Source: an uncultured Bacteroidota bacterium | Lineage (GTDB): Bacteria > Bacteroidota > Bacteroidia > AKYH767-A > JABDAW01 | Direction: 5' to 3' | NCBI GenBank assembly: GCA_903844645.1 | Contig: CAIMUP010000032.1 | Coordinates: 1-34,811 of the forward strand | DNA length: 34,811 nucleotides | In this document: positions 17,986-26,396 of the stretch, one piece after another | How positions within the stretch are numbered: the stretch's first letter is position 1 | How the letters are laid out: each line of letters opens with the position of its first letter | The notes under the pieces: generated by a model | Databases searched by the model: none | Told to the model about the DNA's origin: nothing | The model's input: only the letters and a program-made list of their open reading frames with translations | Made by a program: the position numbers and the translations under genes

Positions 17986-18516
17986 CTATTTCTCGAGAAT
18001 GTTTTTTAAAGTTGCCAAACTATTTTCCATATCCTTCGCAAACATCTTCTCGAACATAGGGATCATTATGTTCCAAGGATATGGCAATATGCCGGCATTG
18101 CTCATAGATACTTTGGTTTGGGTATCGGATAATGATTCCGTCTCCATGATTATTGTGGCACTGGTAACCATTGGTTTTACAAATCGAATTTGTGTTTCAA
18201 TCCTTTTTCCTTCGACGAGGCTCATAATTTCTTTTTCGCCTTCTCCGGCACTTTTATTTCCCTTCCAAGAGATAATGAATCCCACTGTTCCGTCTGTTCC
18301 TTTGTATTCCCAATTCCTGTTAGGGTCCACGGCTGCCCTTTGGTTGAACTTTTCTTGGTTCTTTAGGAGTTTTAAGAAGTTGAATACATTTTGTCGGGGT
18401 ACATTAATGATAATTTCGCGTTTCGCGTAATGGTTCTTCTTCATAAAAAGCCCAATGATTAAGAGCAAGGCGATGATGCCTGCGAATACGAGTAAGATGG
18501 TGATTACTGTTGTCAT
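17986..18516 (-). CDS. SRPBCC (START/Bet v1-like) family protein
   Basis: A 176-residue protein: an N-terminal membrane helix (MTTVITILLVFAGIIALLLIIG), then KKNHYAKREIIINVPRQNVFNFLKLLKNQEKFN, the typical opening of polyketide-cyclase/SRPBCC domains with a hydrophobic ligand cavity, and a closing helix near the C-terminus. The ligand is unknown. The ATG at 18516 is chosen because the upstream in-frame start at 18591 would lie beyond the TAACTTTG promoter box at 18540-18547. It precedes the tetR operon by 136 bases and has its own promoter. Confidence 0.87.
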   Translation of the reverse strand: MTTVITILLVFAGIIALLLIIGLFMKKNHYAKREIIINVPRQNVFNFLKLLKNQEKFNQRAAVDPNRNWEYKGTDGTVGFIISWKGNKSAGEGEKEIMSLVEGKRIETQIRFVKPMVTSATIIMETESLSDTQTKVSMSNAGILPYPWNIMIPMFEKMFAKDMENSLATLKNILEK

Positions 18517-18539
18517 AATTTTATTCTTTATTGTGGCGG

Positions 18540-18547
18540 CAAAGTTA
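18540..18547 (-). promoter_or_regulatory. -7 box (TAACTTTG) of the SRPBCC gene
   Basis: Exact TAnnTTTG match 23 bases before the ATG at 18516. The nearest TTG (18563-18565) is spaced 15 bases, slightly short. Confidence 0.5.
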
Positions 18548-18621
18548 GAAAAATAATCCTGACAAAGCCCCCTGCTGCTGTCAGGATTCATTTCATTGGA
18601 TTAACTTGTAACGCTGTAACC

Positions 18622-18649
18622 TGACAGGAGCTGAAACGCCCCTGTCAGG
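18622..18649. other. Hairpin with CTGACAGG/CCTGTCAG arms
   Basis: Perfect 8-bp arms around a 12-base loop, just before array E. A related pair of CCTGACA/TGTCAGG arms lies at about 18558-18586. Neither has a T tract. They may be decayed units of the neighbouring array. Confidence 0.5.
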
Positions 18650-18660
18650 ATGCTCGGACA

Positions 18661-18807
18661 GTCTTGTAAGGATAGAAGACCGTCTTCTAAGGATAGAAGA
18701 CGGTCTTCTAAGGATAGAGGACGGTCTTCTAAGGATAGAGGACGGTCTTGTAAGGATAGAAGACCGTCCTGTAAGGATAGAAGACTGTCTTGTAAGGATA
18801 AACTGTC
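18661..18807. repeat. 21-bp-period intergenic array E
   Basis: Seven 21-base units in register. Each has GTCTTC or GTCTTG, then TAAGGATA, then GAAGAC or GAGGAC, so most units are small hairpins with a 6-bp stem and 8-base loop. The last unit (18787-18807) is degenerate. It lies in the 523-base gap 18517-19039; the stretch 18808-19039 after it holds only a weak AGCCGA/TCGGCT inverted repeat. The nearest gene end is that of the gene at 19040. Confidence 0.9.
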
Positions 18808-19039
18808 AAAATGTTGCCTCGAACGACCTTTTTTGTCGGTTTAACAGTATAAAGGTTCAAAACCTTGGTGCTATTATTAATACATTTCAGTTCAAAACAA
18901 CCGCGAAATGTTGAAAACGCCTCTTTTTTGGACATCAAAGTATATCATTTGAAGTTCAGCCGAAACGCCTTTTGCCTGATCGGCTGTAATGATAGGGAAT
19001 TGGAGGGAGTGTTTATTATTGGATTATGGAAAGTATGAT

Positions 19040-19648
19040 TTAAATTTCAAAACCGTAATAACAAATCTTGTAAAGGATAAGTTCGTTTTCTTCACCTTTA
19101 TCGTTGGTAATATCATCAACCAATTTATCAAGTTCATCTGTTGATAGATTTCTTTTGCTTTGAATATGCATTATAGAACCCTTCCCTGTACAGCCCAAGG
19201 TTATATTTATTATATATTTTATATGAGGCTCGATTTTAAAATCACTTATAGTTATAGGAGTGCATCCAGCATAAGACAAATTGATTTGATAGTTACCAGG
19301 AATAATTTTTAATCCGCATCTCCCGTCAATATCAGTCCTACCATTCATATCTACACTCTCATTTTTAACATAAATATTAAGGAAAGGAACGCCTTCTTTT
19401 TTCTCCATAACAACAATGTGTAACAAACTGTCTTTTGAGTTTTCATTGTCATCTATTTTCTCAATGGTATAGGTTGAAGGAATCTTTTTATAACAAGTAC
19501 TAATTTTATAAAATGCTGGGTATTCTTTCTTATTAGTTCTACGCTCCTCCTCCCAATCCTTATTAAGAAATTGGTAAGTATATGCCTTTTGTGCAATGCA
19601 ATGAGTTGCTATCAAAAGGCTAAAACAAATGAATAAAATCGTCTTCAT
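19040..19648 (-). CDS. Secreted CarboxypepD_reg-like protein
   Basis: A 202-residue protein with a signal peptide (MKTILFICFSLLIATHCIAQ). A central segment, from EGVPFLNIYVKN through GRTDIDGRCGLKIIPGNYQ to KYIINITLG, has the form of the CarboxypepD_reg-like/transthyretin-type beta-sandwich common in Bacteroidota surface proteins. No catalytic or sorting domain is visible. Function unknown; probably periplasmic or outer-membrane associated. Transcribed alone from a good promoter. Confidence 0.75.
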   Translation of the reverse strand: MKTILFICFSLLIATHCIAQKAYTYQFLNKDWEEERRTNKKEYPAFYKISTCYKKIPSTYTIEKIDDNENSKDSLLHIVVMEKKEGVPFLNIYVKNESVDMNGRTDIDGRCGLKIIPGNYQINLSYAGCTPITISDFKIEPHIKYIINITLGCTGKGSIMHIQSKRNLSTDELDKLVDDITNDKGEENELILYKICYYGFEI

Positions 19649-19669
19649 GAATTTGAAATTTTAAAGTGC

Positions 19670-19697
19670 CAAAGATACTCTTCTCAAAATAAATCAA
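19670..19697 (-). promoter_or_regulatory. Promoter TTG-N17-TATCTTTG
   Basis: On the minus strand, TTG (19695-19697) and TATCTTTG (19670-19677) with 17-base spacing; 21 bases before the start of the CarboxypepD_reg-like gene. Confidence 0.65.
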
Positions 19698-19787
19698 TAT
19701 CCGTTTCTGCAAAATGAAACATTCCCACAGAATTCTAAACTCGAAAAGATAAATGAAGGACTAACAATATACCTCAATTCCTTTTTA

Positions 19788-19795
19788 TATCTTTG
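19788..19795 (+). promoter_or_regulatory. -7 box (TATCTTTG) of recA
   Basis: Exact TAnnTTTG match 23 bases before the recA ATG. No TTG at the usual spacing and no recognisable LexA box. Confidence 0.55.
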
Positions 19796-19818
19796 CGCCC
19801 ACAAATAAATAAATAATC

Positions 19819-20838
19819 ATGGCAGAAGATAAAAAAGCAAATGCATTACATGCAGAGAAGATGAAAGCACTCCAGATGACGATTGATAAAATCGAAAAGA
19901 ACTTCGGAAAAGGAGCCATCATGAAGCTCGGGGATGCCCCCATAGATGCTATCGAGTCTATCTCGACCGGCTCTATCGGCTTAGATCATGCCCTCGGTAT
20001 TGGTGGCTTCCCAAAAGGAAGAGTGATAGAAATTTATGGACCGGAATCGTCCGGTAAAACAACCCTCTCCATTCATGCAATCGCTGAAGCACAAAGGATG
20101 GGAGGTATCGCCGCATTCATTGATGCAGAGCATGCCTTCGATATGGGCTATGCCAAGAAATTAGGCGTGGATGTAGAGAATCTTTTGATCTCCCAACCCG
20201 ATAATGGCGAACAAGCATTAGAGATTACCGAGAACCTGATTCGGTCTGGCGCAATAGATATTATCGTCATAGATTCGGTAGCCGCCTTGACTCCCAAGAG
20301 CGAGATCGAAGGCGAAATGGGCGATAGCAAAATGGGTTTGCATGCCCGATTGATGTCGCAAGCATTGCGTAAACTTACTTCCACCATCAGCCGTACCGGT
20401 TGCTGCTGTATTTTTATTAATCAGTTGAGAGAAAAGATAGGTATCGTATTCGGTAATCCCGAAACAACTACCGGCGGTAATGCCCTGAAGTTTTATGCAT
20501 CCGTTCGCATAGATATTCGTAGAATCGGTCAGATAAAAGATGGCGATAACATCGTTGGTAACAGAACCAAAGTGAAGATAGTGAAGAACAAAGTGTCGCC
20601 TCCGTTTAAGATTGCGGAATTCGATATTATGTATGGCGAAGGAATCTCCAAGAATGGCGAAATAGTGGACCTCGGTGTGGATAATAATATCATCAAGAAG
20701 AGCGGATCTTGGTTTAGTTATGGCGATACCAAACTCGGACAAGGACGTGATGCCGTAAAGGTTTTATTAGGCGATAATCCAGAACTGGCGAATGAAATAG
20801 AAGCCAAGATTAGGGAGGCATTAGACGCTAAGAAATAA
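19819..20838 (+). CDS. recA: Recombinase A
   Basis: RecA, 339 residues: ATP-dependent DNA strand exchange for recombinational repair. Walker [10 protein letters not shown] (74-82), Walker B region [12 protein letters not shown], the [10 protein letters not shown] loop 1 neighbourhood and [18 protein letters not shown] loop 2 are all intact. The C-terminal tail is short. A TPR lipoprotein gene follows by 17-44 bases on the same strand and may be read through from recA; no terminator lies between. Confidence 0.98.
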   Translation: MAEDKKANALHAEKMKALQMTIDKIEKNFGKGAIMKLGDAPIDAIESISTGSIGLDHALGIGGFPKGRVIEIYGPESSGKTTLSIHAIAEAQRMGGIAAFIDAEHAFDMGYAKKLGVDVENLLISQPDNGEQALEITENLIRSGAIDIIVIDSVAALTPKSEIEGEMGDSKMGLHARLMSQALRKLTSTISRTGCCCIFINQLREKIGIVFGNPETTTGGNALKFYASVRIDIRRIGQIKDGDNIVGNRTKVKIVKNKVSPPFKIAEFDIMYGEGISKNGEIVDLGVDNNIIKKSGSWFSYGDTKLGQGRDAVKVLLGDNPELANEIEAKIREALDAKK

Positions 20839-20855
20839 TCTGAAACAGCTTCTTC

Positions 20856-21905
20856 GTGAACCTTCATACACTTCATACCATAGTGGTAAGGAGTATCAAA
20901 ACTCTTCTTCTCTTTCTCCTTTTCTTCTTTATCTTCTCATGTAATAATAACCCTAAGAAGGACGATAAATCTATTGCATCTACCGATACTTCAAGCATCG
21001 AAAGGAAGATAGAAGAACTTACTATAAGGATAAAGAATCGCCCTAAGGATGCAGACCTTTTGCATGAAAGAGCGGTGTTGTTCCTATCTGAAAAGGATAT
21101 TAATTCAGCCTTCACAGATATGACTCATGCCCTGATGATGGATAGCCTGAAAGCCCCGTATTACCTGACAGTTGCCGATATATACTTCGCGATGAACAAG
21201 ACCAGGTTTTCCAAAGAAGCATTGGAACGATGTCTTAAATTAGATACTAAGAATGTCGAAGCGATGCTCAAACTTGCAGAGTTGTATTTGTTTGTTCAGG
21301 ACTACACTAAGACCCTTGGATATATTGACGATGCCTTGAAGATAGATATCCATAATCCCAAAGCTTATTTCATGAAGGGAATGACTTTTAAGGAGCTTCA
21401 CGATACCGCAAAAACCATCTCCAGCTTCCAGACTGCTATCGAACAAAATCCGAAGTATTATGAGGCAATATTACAATTAGGGATACTCTTTTCGACCAAG
21501 AAAGACAACATCGCTTTACAGTATTTCAATACCGCTATCAACCTGCATCCAAACAGTGTGGAGGCATACTACGACAGAGGTTATTTTATGCAGGACATGG
21601 GCGAGATTGATAAGGCTATTGCGGATTATAACATCATCCTGCAAATAGATCCGAAGTATAAATATGCGCATTACAATCTTGGGTATATCAGTCATGAATT
21701 TGCAAAGAATAATGAGCAAGCCGTGAAGCATTTCTCTGATGCCATTGCAAGCGATGCCAAGTATGCGGAGGCATATTACATGCGGGGTTTAAGCTATGAA
21801 GGTTTGGGAAATAAGAAGGCTGCTTCTGCTGATTATAAGAAAGCATTGGAGTTAGATCCTGATTATGATTTAGCGACTCAAGGCTTGCAACGGGTGGGGA
21901 AATAA
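20856..21905 (+). CDS. TPR-repeat lipoprotein
   Basis: About 340-349 residues. A hydrophobic run ending in FIFSCNN is a lipoprotein signal with a lipid-acceptor Cys. Starting at GTG 20883 would give an ideal 20-residue signal; GTG 20856 is the outermost start. Residues about 50-345 are seven or eight tetratricopeptide repeats (for example YYLTVADIYFAMNK, AYYDRGYFMQDMGEIDKAIADYN, AYYMRGLSYEGLGNKKAASADYKKALELDP). It probably scaffolds an envelope complex; partner unknown. Its stop codon directly abuts the stop codon of the convergent PspC gene. Confidence 0.88.
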   Translation: MNLHTLHTIVVRSIKTLLLFLLFFFIFSCNNNPKKDDKSIASTDTSSIERKIEELTIRIKNRPKDADLLHERAVLFLSEKDINSAFTDMTHALMMDSLKAPYYLTVADIYFAMNKTRFSKEALERCLKLDTKNVEAMLKLAELYLFVQDYTKTLGYIDDALKIDIHNPKAYFMKGMTFKELHDTAKTISSFQTAIEQNPKYYEAILQLGILFSTKKDNIALQYFNTAINLHPNSVEAYYDRGYFMQDMGEIDKAIADYNIILQIDPKYKYAHYNLGYISHEFAKNNEQAVKHFSDAIASDAKYAEAYYMRGLSYEGLGNKKAASADYKKALELDPDYDLATQGLQRVGK

Positions 21906-23576
21906 TTACAACCCTTTACAATCCACACACTTCAAACCGCGGTCGGTCATGACCCATTTGTGGTTCACCATGTGGCGGTCTTCGGTGTCATTCAGATTGT
22001 CAATATCATCGAGAATATATTTCGTTCTTTGAGCTAAATAAACACTCTTGCCGACAGGTACTTTCAGGATAAAGTTGAGGTGTTGGAATTTGAATTTCGT
22101 CTTCTCATCCAACGAATAATAATTAGGAATTATCAACAAAGAATCTTTTTGCTTCACCTCCGAATTGATGCCGTGGGCAAAGGTTTCAGCTTCTTTGTAG
22201 GTCCTTCCGCGAGCCGATTGAACCTTGGTAAGATGGAAATTATCGTCATTGCTTTTCTGAATCTTGAGGTCCACATTATGGAAATTAATGAGTCCGTTAT
22301 CATCGCTGAATGTACCGATGTCGCCAAACTGGAAATGGGTGTTGTCGCTCCATTCATCTTGCTCGTTTCTATCCACATCTACATAGAGAATATCTCCTGC
22401 CGGCTGGGTGATGTTGGCATCAATTCGGGTGGTGCTTTTTTCATTGTAATTATCTAATTTATTAAAGAATATTATGGAACAAATAACGACACCCACCAAC
22501 CATACACTTGCTGCAATAATATTCAATGGGCGGTTACGGGTTTTGATATTGAAGATCAACCGGAAGCCTTTATACATCAGCATCAGGAGCGGTATCCCGA
22601 CTAATAAAGAGATGCCGATACTCGACCATAATACCTGGGTTCGGGAATCAAAAAACAGCATCGCCAAATGCGGATGCCCCATAGGATACCATCCGATTCC
22701 GCCAAGCAATATCCTGATAAGAACGATGAATACCGCGATACCGATGACGACAAATATTACCCCAAAGAATTTGATGAAAACATTTATCAAAACCAAGATA
22801 CCGGAAATGAATCCATGTGCAATATTTCCTACTACCCCGCGAGCTCTATCCCGTCTATCCTTAGACCCCATGTCCTTGGCTTCCTTCTTGAAATCTTCGA
22901 ACTTATTCTTCAGATTATCCATCTCCTCCTTGATGTTTTTCTCAATGTTTTCGACATTGACTTTCTCGCCTCGCATCTCCAGCTTCTCCGCAGTAGTCTT
23001 GGCTTCCGGGATGATGATCCAAAGAATAATATAGATCAACAATCCGCTTCCGAAACCGAAGAACATCACCGCAAATATCAATCGCATCCACAGAGGATCA
23101 ATGTCCAAATAAGAACTGATACCAGAGCAAACTCCTCCCAAAACCTTATCATCAGGATTGCGATAAACACGGCGTTTGGTGTAGGTTCCGGTGTACTGAT
23201 AATTCTCGCGCTTGCCTCCATAATTATAACCATAACTATAGCCATACTGTCCATCGGAGTGCTGATTATTCTCACCTTTAGTTTTATCAGAAGCATTGGA
23301 ACTATTAGATTCGTCACCGCCAAACTCCTCCGGTTTGCCCATGATGGCGATTGCTTCGTTCACATCTTCGATAGAAACAACCTGTTTGCCGTTCTTCAAT
23401 TTCTCGGAGAAAAGCTCGGCGATGCGGGCTTCAATATCCGATGTGATTTCTTCTTTCCCTTCCGAAGTATGGAAGTGCGCCTTAATGGTTTCGAGATACT
23501 TGTGGAGCAATTCAAAAGCATCCTCATCAATGTGGAATACGATTCCACCGATGTTAACTGTTACTGTTTTCTTCAT
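21906..23576 (-). CDS. PspC-domain membrane protein
   Basis: A 556-residue envelope stress-type protein. The N-terminal region (1-90) is a soluble helical domain typical of Bacteroidota PspC proteins (MKKTVTVNIGGIVFHIDEDAFE, then IEDVNEAIAIMGKPEEFGG). A low-complexity linker rich in Gly/Tyr follows. The PspC domain comes next: RRVYRNPDDKVLGGVCSGIS, then YLDIDPLWMRLIFAVMFF and a second membrane helix. Further helices and a C-terminal beta-rich extracytoplasmic domain follow. It begins 23 bases inside the end of the padR gene, so the two are translationally coupled. Confidence 0.88.
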   Translation of the reverse strand: MKKTVTVNIGGIVFHIDEDAFELLHKYLETIKAHFHTSEGKEEITSDIEARIAELFSEKLKNGKQVVSIEDVNEAIAIMGKPEEFGGDESNSSNASDKTKGENNQHSDGQYGYSYGYNYGGKRENYQYTGTYTKRRVYRNPDDKVLGGVCSGISSYLDIDPLWMRLIFAVMFFGFGSGLLIYIILWIIIPEAKTTAEKLEMRGEKVNVENIEKNIKEEMDNLKNKFEDFKKEAKDMGSKDRRDRARGVVGNIAHGFISGILVLINVFIKFFGVIFVVIGIAVFIVLIRILLGGIGWYPMGHPHLAMLFFDSRTQVLWSSIGISLLVGIPLLMLMYKGFRLIFNIKTRNRPLNIIAASVWLVGVVICSIIFFNKLDNYNEKSTTRIDANITQPAGDILYVDVDRNEQDEWSDNTHFQFGDIGTFSDDNGLINFHNVDLKIQKSNDDNFHLTKVQSARGRTYKEAETFAHGINSEVKQKDSLLIIPNYYSLDEKTKFKFQHLNFILKVPVGKSVYLAQRTKYILDDIDNLNDTEDRHMVNHKWVMTDRGLKCVDCKGL

Positions 23577-23919
23577 TTCTTTTAGATTTTTTTATTGTTT
23601 GTTTTACTGCAAATATTAGTTCGTTCCATGTTTTATTCAGCTCATCGAGACATGCCCTTCCGTCTTCGGTGAGGGCATAATATTTTCTGGGTGGACCGGA
23701 TGGACTTTCGACCCATTGGTAGGATAGTAGTCCTTGGTTTTTCAATCGTGTGAGCAGGGGATAGAGAGTTCCTTCGACGACGATTAGTTTTGATTCTTTC
23801 AACCTGGCGATGATTTCGGAGGGATAGATTTCTTCTTCCGAGGCGATGATATTAAGGATACAGAGTTCCAGTATTCCTTTCCGCATTTGTGCTTCTACGT
23901 TAGCTATATAATTTTCCAT
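23554..23919 (-). CDS. PadR-family transcriptional regulator
   Basis: A 121-residue PadR-like winged-helix regulator (MENYIANVEAQMRKGILELCILNII, then IIARLKESKLIVVEGTLYPLLTRLKNQGLLSYQW, then PRKYYALTEDGR). In Bacteroidota such regulators usually precede and control PspC-domain genes. The ATG at 23919 is chosen because TAATTTTG, the promoter box, ends only 5 bases upstream; the longer in-frame start at 23961 would lie upstream of the promoter. This makes a leaderless mRNA likely. The gene end overlaps the PspC gene start by 23 bases. Confidence 0.93.
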   Translation of the reverse strand: MENYIANVEAQMRKGILELCILNIIASEEEIYPSEIIARLKESKLIVVEGTLYPLLTRLKNQGLLSYQWVESPSGPPRKYYALTEDGRACLDELNKTWNELIFAVKQTIKKSKRNEENSNS

Positions 23920-23924
23920 GGGCG

Positions 23925-23956
23925 CAAAATTACGAAAAAAATATAATACCATGCAA
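23925..23956 (-). promoter_or_regulatory. Promoter TTG-N21-TAATTTTG, leaderless configuration
   Basis: On the minus strand, TTG (23954-23956) and TAATTTTG (23925-23932), spacing 21. CGCCC is all that separates the -7 box from the padR ATG. Confidence 0.7.
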
Positions 23957-24094
23957 TACATAGTACCTGTTTTTATATTATTTGTTCGTAAGTGGTTGAT
24001 ATAGAATACGAAAAAATTTAGTTAAAGTTTTGTGATGGGGATAAAAACAGGGATATTTTCAGAATTCAAGACAGAGAATCTTCTTTTCAGACAT

Positions 24095-24125
24095 AAAAAA
24101 AGCGGTACATGATGCACCGCTTTTT
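24095..24125 (-). terminator. Intrinsic terminator of the PKD gene (shared hairpin family)
   Basis: Read on the minus strand: AAAAAGCGGTGCATCATGTACCGC in two arms (GCGGTgCA / TGTACCGC) followed by a long T tract. It resembles the two hairpins flanking the ORF6N gene at 33972 and 34522. It lies 37 bases beyond the PKD gene stop. Confidence 0.85.
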
Positions 24126-24161
24126 ATTTGATGATTGATAAAAATCCTTTGTATCTAAATT

Positions 24162-24737
24162 CTAATCTAATTGAACCGCTGTACATTGACCATGTTTGAC
24201 AACAATGTCTCCTGACCAATTTTTAACTGTTGACATCGCGTCATAATGATAGCTTCCTTCTTTAAAAAAAACAGGATTAAAACATTTATTTGTTCCACAT
24301 GTTGGTGCAGTTGAAAAATCCTGTTCAATCCATCCATTCAATCCAATTGCACTAATATATACATTAATACCTACGGGTGAATTTTTGGACCAAAATATTG
24401 CATAGCATACAGAGTCAATCACCTTTATTGATTGGCTTGTTGTTCCTGTTTTATCCCCATCTTCATCTTTTACCGTAAGCGTTACAATGTACATTCCAGT
24501 GTCTATGAAAGCATGGTTAATTGCGGCACCAGTTCCTGTGGAACCATCACCAAAATCCCAAGTCCAATTATTAGGATCAGAGCTATCAAGGAAACCACCA
24601 CCTTTTGAGCAATCATTAAACGAAATGTTATCCCCTTGCAGAGCAGTAGTTTTACTTGCGGTAAAGCAGGCAGAAATATCTTTTTCACAGGCAGAAAATA
24701 CTATTACTACGACTACGATCAAAAAATAATGTTTCAT
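24162..24737 (-). CDS. PKD-domain lipoprotein
   Basis: About 191 residues. Lipoprotein signal MKHYFLIVVVVIVFSAC with lipid-acceptor Cys (an alternative start at 24758 adds seven residues). Residues about 25-110 form a PKD domain: WTWDFGDGSTGTG, HAFIDTGMYIVTLTVKDEDGD. The C-terminal part (CYAIFWSK onward to VKHGQCTAVQLD) resembles another small beta domain with four Cys residues. It is probably a surface-exposed adhesive or scaffold lipoprotein. Monocistronic, with promoter at 24807-24838 and its own terminator. Confidence 0.85.
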   Translation of the reverse strand: MKHYFLIVVVVIVFSACEKDISACFTASKTTALQGDNISFNDCSKGGGFLDSSDPNNWTWDFGDGSTGTGAAINHAFIDTGMYIVTLTVKDEDGDKTGTTSQSIKVIDSVCYAIFWSKNSPVGINVYISAIGLNGWIEQDFSTAPTCGTNKCFNPVFFKEGSYHYDAMSTVKNWSGDIVVKHGQCTAVQLD

Positions 24738-24806
24738 GTTTATAAATAAATTTTTCATTGCGCTTACTCTGTTCGGTTTTCGGCTACCCCGCTTTTTTAA
24801 TCAATG

Positions 24807-24838
24807 CAAAGATATAGAATTCCATTAATATCTTCCAA
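24807..24838 (-). promoter_or_regulatory. Promoter TTG-N21-TATCTTTG of the PKD gene
   Basis: On the minus strand, TTG (24836-24838) and TATCTTTG (24807-24814). It leaves a leader of about 50 to 70 bases depending on the start codon used. Confidence 0.65.
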
Positions 24839-24932
24839 CTCCTTTCCCCCTACTCTCAAATCATCAAAATAAAGCCCCTCCTATATATAAGGAGTGTTTC
24901 AACGTAAATTCCCATCAAAAAACCCTCGCCGA

Positions 24933-25166
24933 ACCATAAGATAGTTTCCCTACGGTATGGCGAGTGCTCGCGGATGCGTCAGGAAACTTCCTGAAGGTAT
25001 GGCGAGCGTTCGCGGGTGCGTCAGGAAACTTCCTGAAGGTCTGGCGAGTGTTCGCGGGTGCGTCAGGAAACTTCCTGAAGGTCTGGCGAGCGTTCGCGGA
25101 TGCGTCAGGAAACTTCCTGAAGGTCTGGCGAGCGTTCGCGGGTGCATCAGGAAACTATCTTATGGT
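24933..25166. repeat. 42-bp (2 x 21) array F bracketed by 17-bp inverted repeats
   Basis: Five copies of a 42-base unit (24954-25163), each made of two 21-base halves with different palindromes: GCGAG..CTCGC-type in one half, CAGGAAACTTCCTG in the other. The whole array is enclosed by a perfect 17-base inverted repeat, ACCATAAGATAGTTTCC (24933-24949) and its reverse complement (25150-25166); the right copy is a diverged version of the second half-unit. It is the only array lying between two divergent gene starts. Gap 24738-25325 holds nothing else but promoters. Confidence 0.93.
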
Positions 25167-25246
25167 TTTATAAAACAGCATTTAGGAGAGTTTATACTAC
25201 CTGTTGTAGGTAAGATTCTTTGAAATGAAAGAAATTTATTCGTAAC

Positions 25247-25254
25247 TATTTTTG
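25247..25254 (+). promoter_or_regulatory. -7 box (TATTTTTG) upstream of the gene at 25326
   Basis: Exact TAnnTTTG match with TTTG at 25219-25222 (spacing 24, slightly long). It would give a leader of about 65 bases. Confidence 0.45.
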
Positions 25255-25325
25255 CAACTATTCTTGGTTCTTAATAATTAATGTAATTTAGCCGCCTTAG
25301 AAATAATTAATAAAACAAGATAAAT

Positions 25326-26315
25326 ATGAAATATCCAACGCAGAGACAGTACCGCATTTTCGTTTTAACGTTCATGCACTTCAATAATTTTTTCATCAGT
25401 TCGACCGTCGGCAACTGGATCATGATGGCGCGAATCAGCACCTACATGGATAACAATCTCAAGGAAGCTGGGCTTTCCGATCCCGCCATGCAGGCACTTT
25501 ATATTATCTTCCATCCGCAGCATCTTGCCTACATGTTGTTATTCAACAAATGGAAGGTTACGATCGGCGTTCAGCATGGTAAAGTTTTTACGAAAGATGA
25601 ATTGGTAGATCAGTTAGAACACACCAATATCGCGAAGTGGGATTTGGAAACACAAAAAGTTTTTGAGAAGGGAACGGAGGAGTACGAAACCATCTGGCAG
25701 GGAGGTCATGCGGTGATGACTGAAGGGCATATTGATGATCGGATTGCTGCAATATTAACAAAGGCTGATTTGATGGAGCCTTATCCGGGATTGGCTGCTC
25801 TTCGTACAATAATTACTGCATTTCATACCCTGATTTTAGGAGCTGAAGGACTCGTGTCCGGTAAAAAAGGTGCTCATGGAAGTGCTGCCGGAAATGTAGA
25901 AACAGGAAGAAAAGTAAATGGAAAAGCGATGCATCAGATATTTGGCGATTTACTAAAAGCATATAGCGGCAACGACACCGAATTGGAACGCTATGTCGAT
26001 GTCGAAGAAATTCAGAAAAAGGCAGAGAAAAATCCCCTTGTAAGTGCTATTTTGAAGGCTTCGATAGATAAGGTCGCGAGCCGTACCCTGCTGGCAACTG
26101 ACCACTTCACCATTACGAATGATGGTACTGTTGCATTGAAGTTTTATTTGATAAAAAACCTCGGCGATATTCCAGGGATTTTCGTTACCGTACCAGCCGG
26201 ACAAACGCTGACTTTTCTCGCATCGGCATTAGGGAATATCACCTTCCGGTACATCATGTGCGAGAACGATTCTTTGACCACCAACGGTCATTATTCTTTC
26301 TTGTTTGATGAATAA
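25326..26315 (+). CDS. Unrecognised 329-residue protein
   Basis: No family recognised. No signal peptide or clear membrane helix. Residues 1-150 look helical and rich in aromatic residues and Met (FVLTFMHFNNFF, MQALYIIFHPQHLAYMLLF, then HGKVFTKDELVDQLEHT). The middle has a Gly/Ala/Ser-rich turn (SGKKGAHGSAAGNVETG). The last 80 residues look like a beta-sandwich: TITNDGTVALKFYL, then GIFVTVPAGQTLTFLASALG, ending in NGHYSFLFDE. Transcribed alone, with array F upstream and a bidirectional terminator downstream. Confidence 0.8.
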   Translation: MKYPTQRQYRIFVLTFMHFNNFFISSTVGNWIMMARISTYMDNNLKEAGLSDPAMQALYIIFHPQHLAYMLLFNKWKVTIGVQHGKVFTKDELVDQLEHTNIAKWDLETQKVFEKGTEEYETIWQGGHAVMTEGHIDDRIAAILTKADLMEPYPGLAALRTIITAFHTLILGAEGLVSGKKGAHGSAAGNVETGRKVNGKAMHQIFGDLLKAYSGNDTELERYVDVEEIQKKAEKNPLVSAILKASIDKVASRTLLATDHFTITNDGTVALKFYLIKNLGDIPGIFVTVPAGQTLTFLASALGNITFRYIMCENDSLTTNGHYSFLFDE

Positions 26316-26335
26316 TTTTCTTGGAATAATAATAT

Positions 26336-26378
26336 AAAAAAAGCCCTTCGATGAATCCTATCAAAGGGCTTTTTTTTG
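26336..26378. terminator. Bidirectional terminator between convergent genes
   Basis: AAAAAAAGCCCTT and AAGGGCTTTTTTTT arms with a partly paired inner loop. It serves the gene at 25326 (plus) and the Sua5/YciO-transaldolase operon (minus). Confidence 0.9.
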
Positions 26379-26396
26379 ATTGCTAAAAGGTGATGA

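Noticed and set aside
22668-23585. A 305-residue frame opposite the PspC gene
   Set aside because: It is antisense to a clearly recognised protein; composition mirrors the complementary coding strand.
23554-23961. Longer padR start at 23961
   Set aside because: It would place the start codon upstream of the TTG-N21-TAATTTTG promoter; the internal ATG at 23919 matches the usual PadR N-terminus.
24933-25166. An insertion sequence with terminal inverted repeats
   Set aside because: The bracketed segment is 200 bases of tandem repeat with no transposase frame; it is at most a non-autonomous element.
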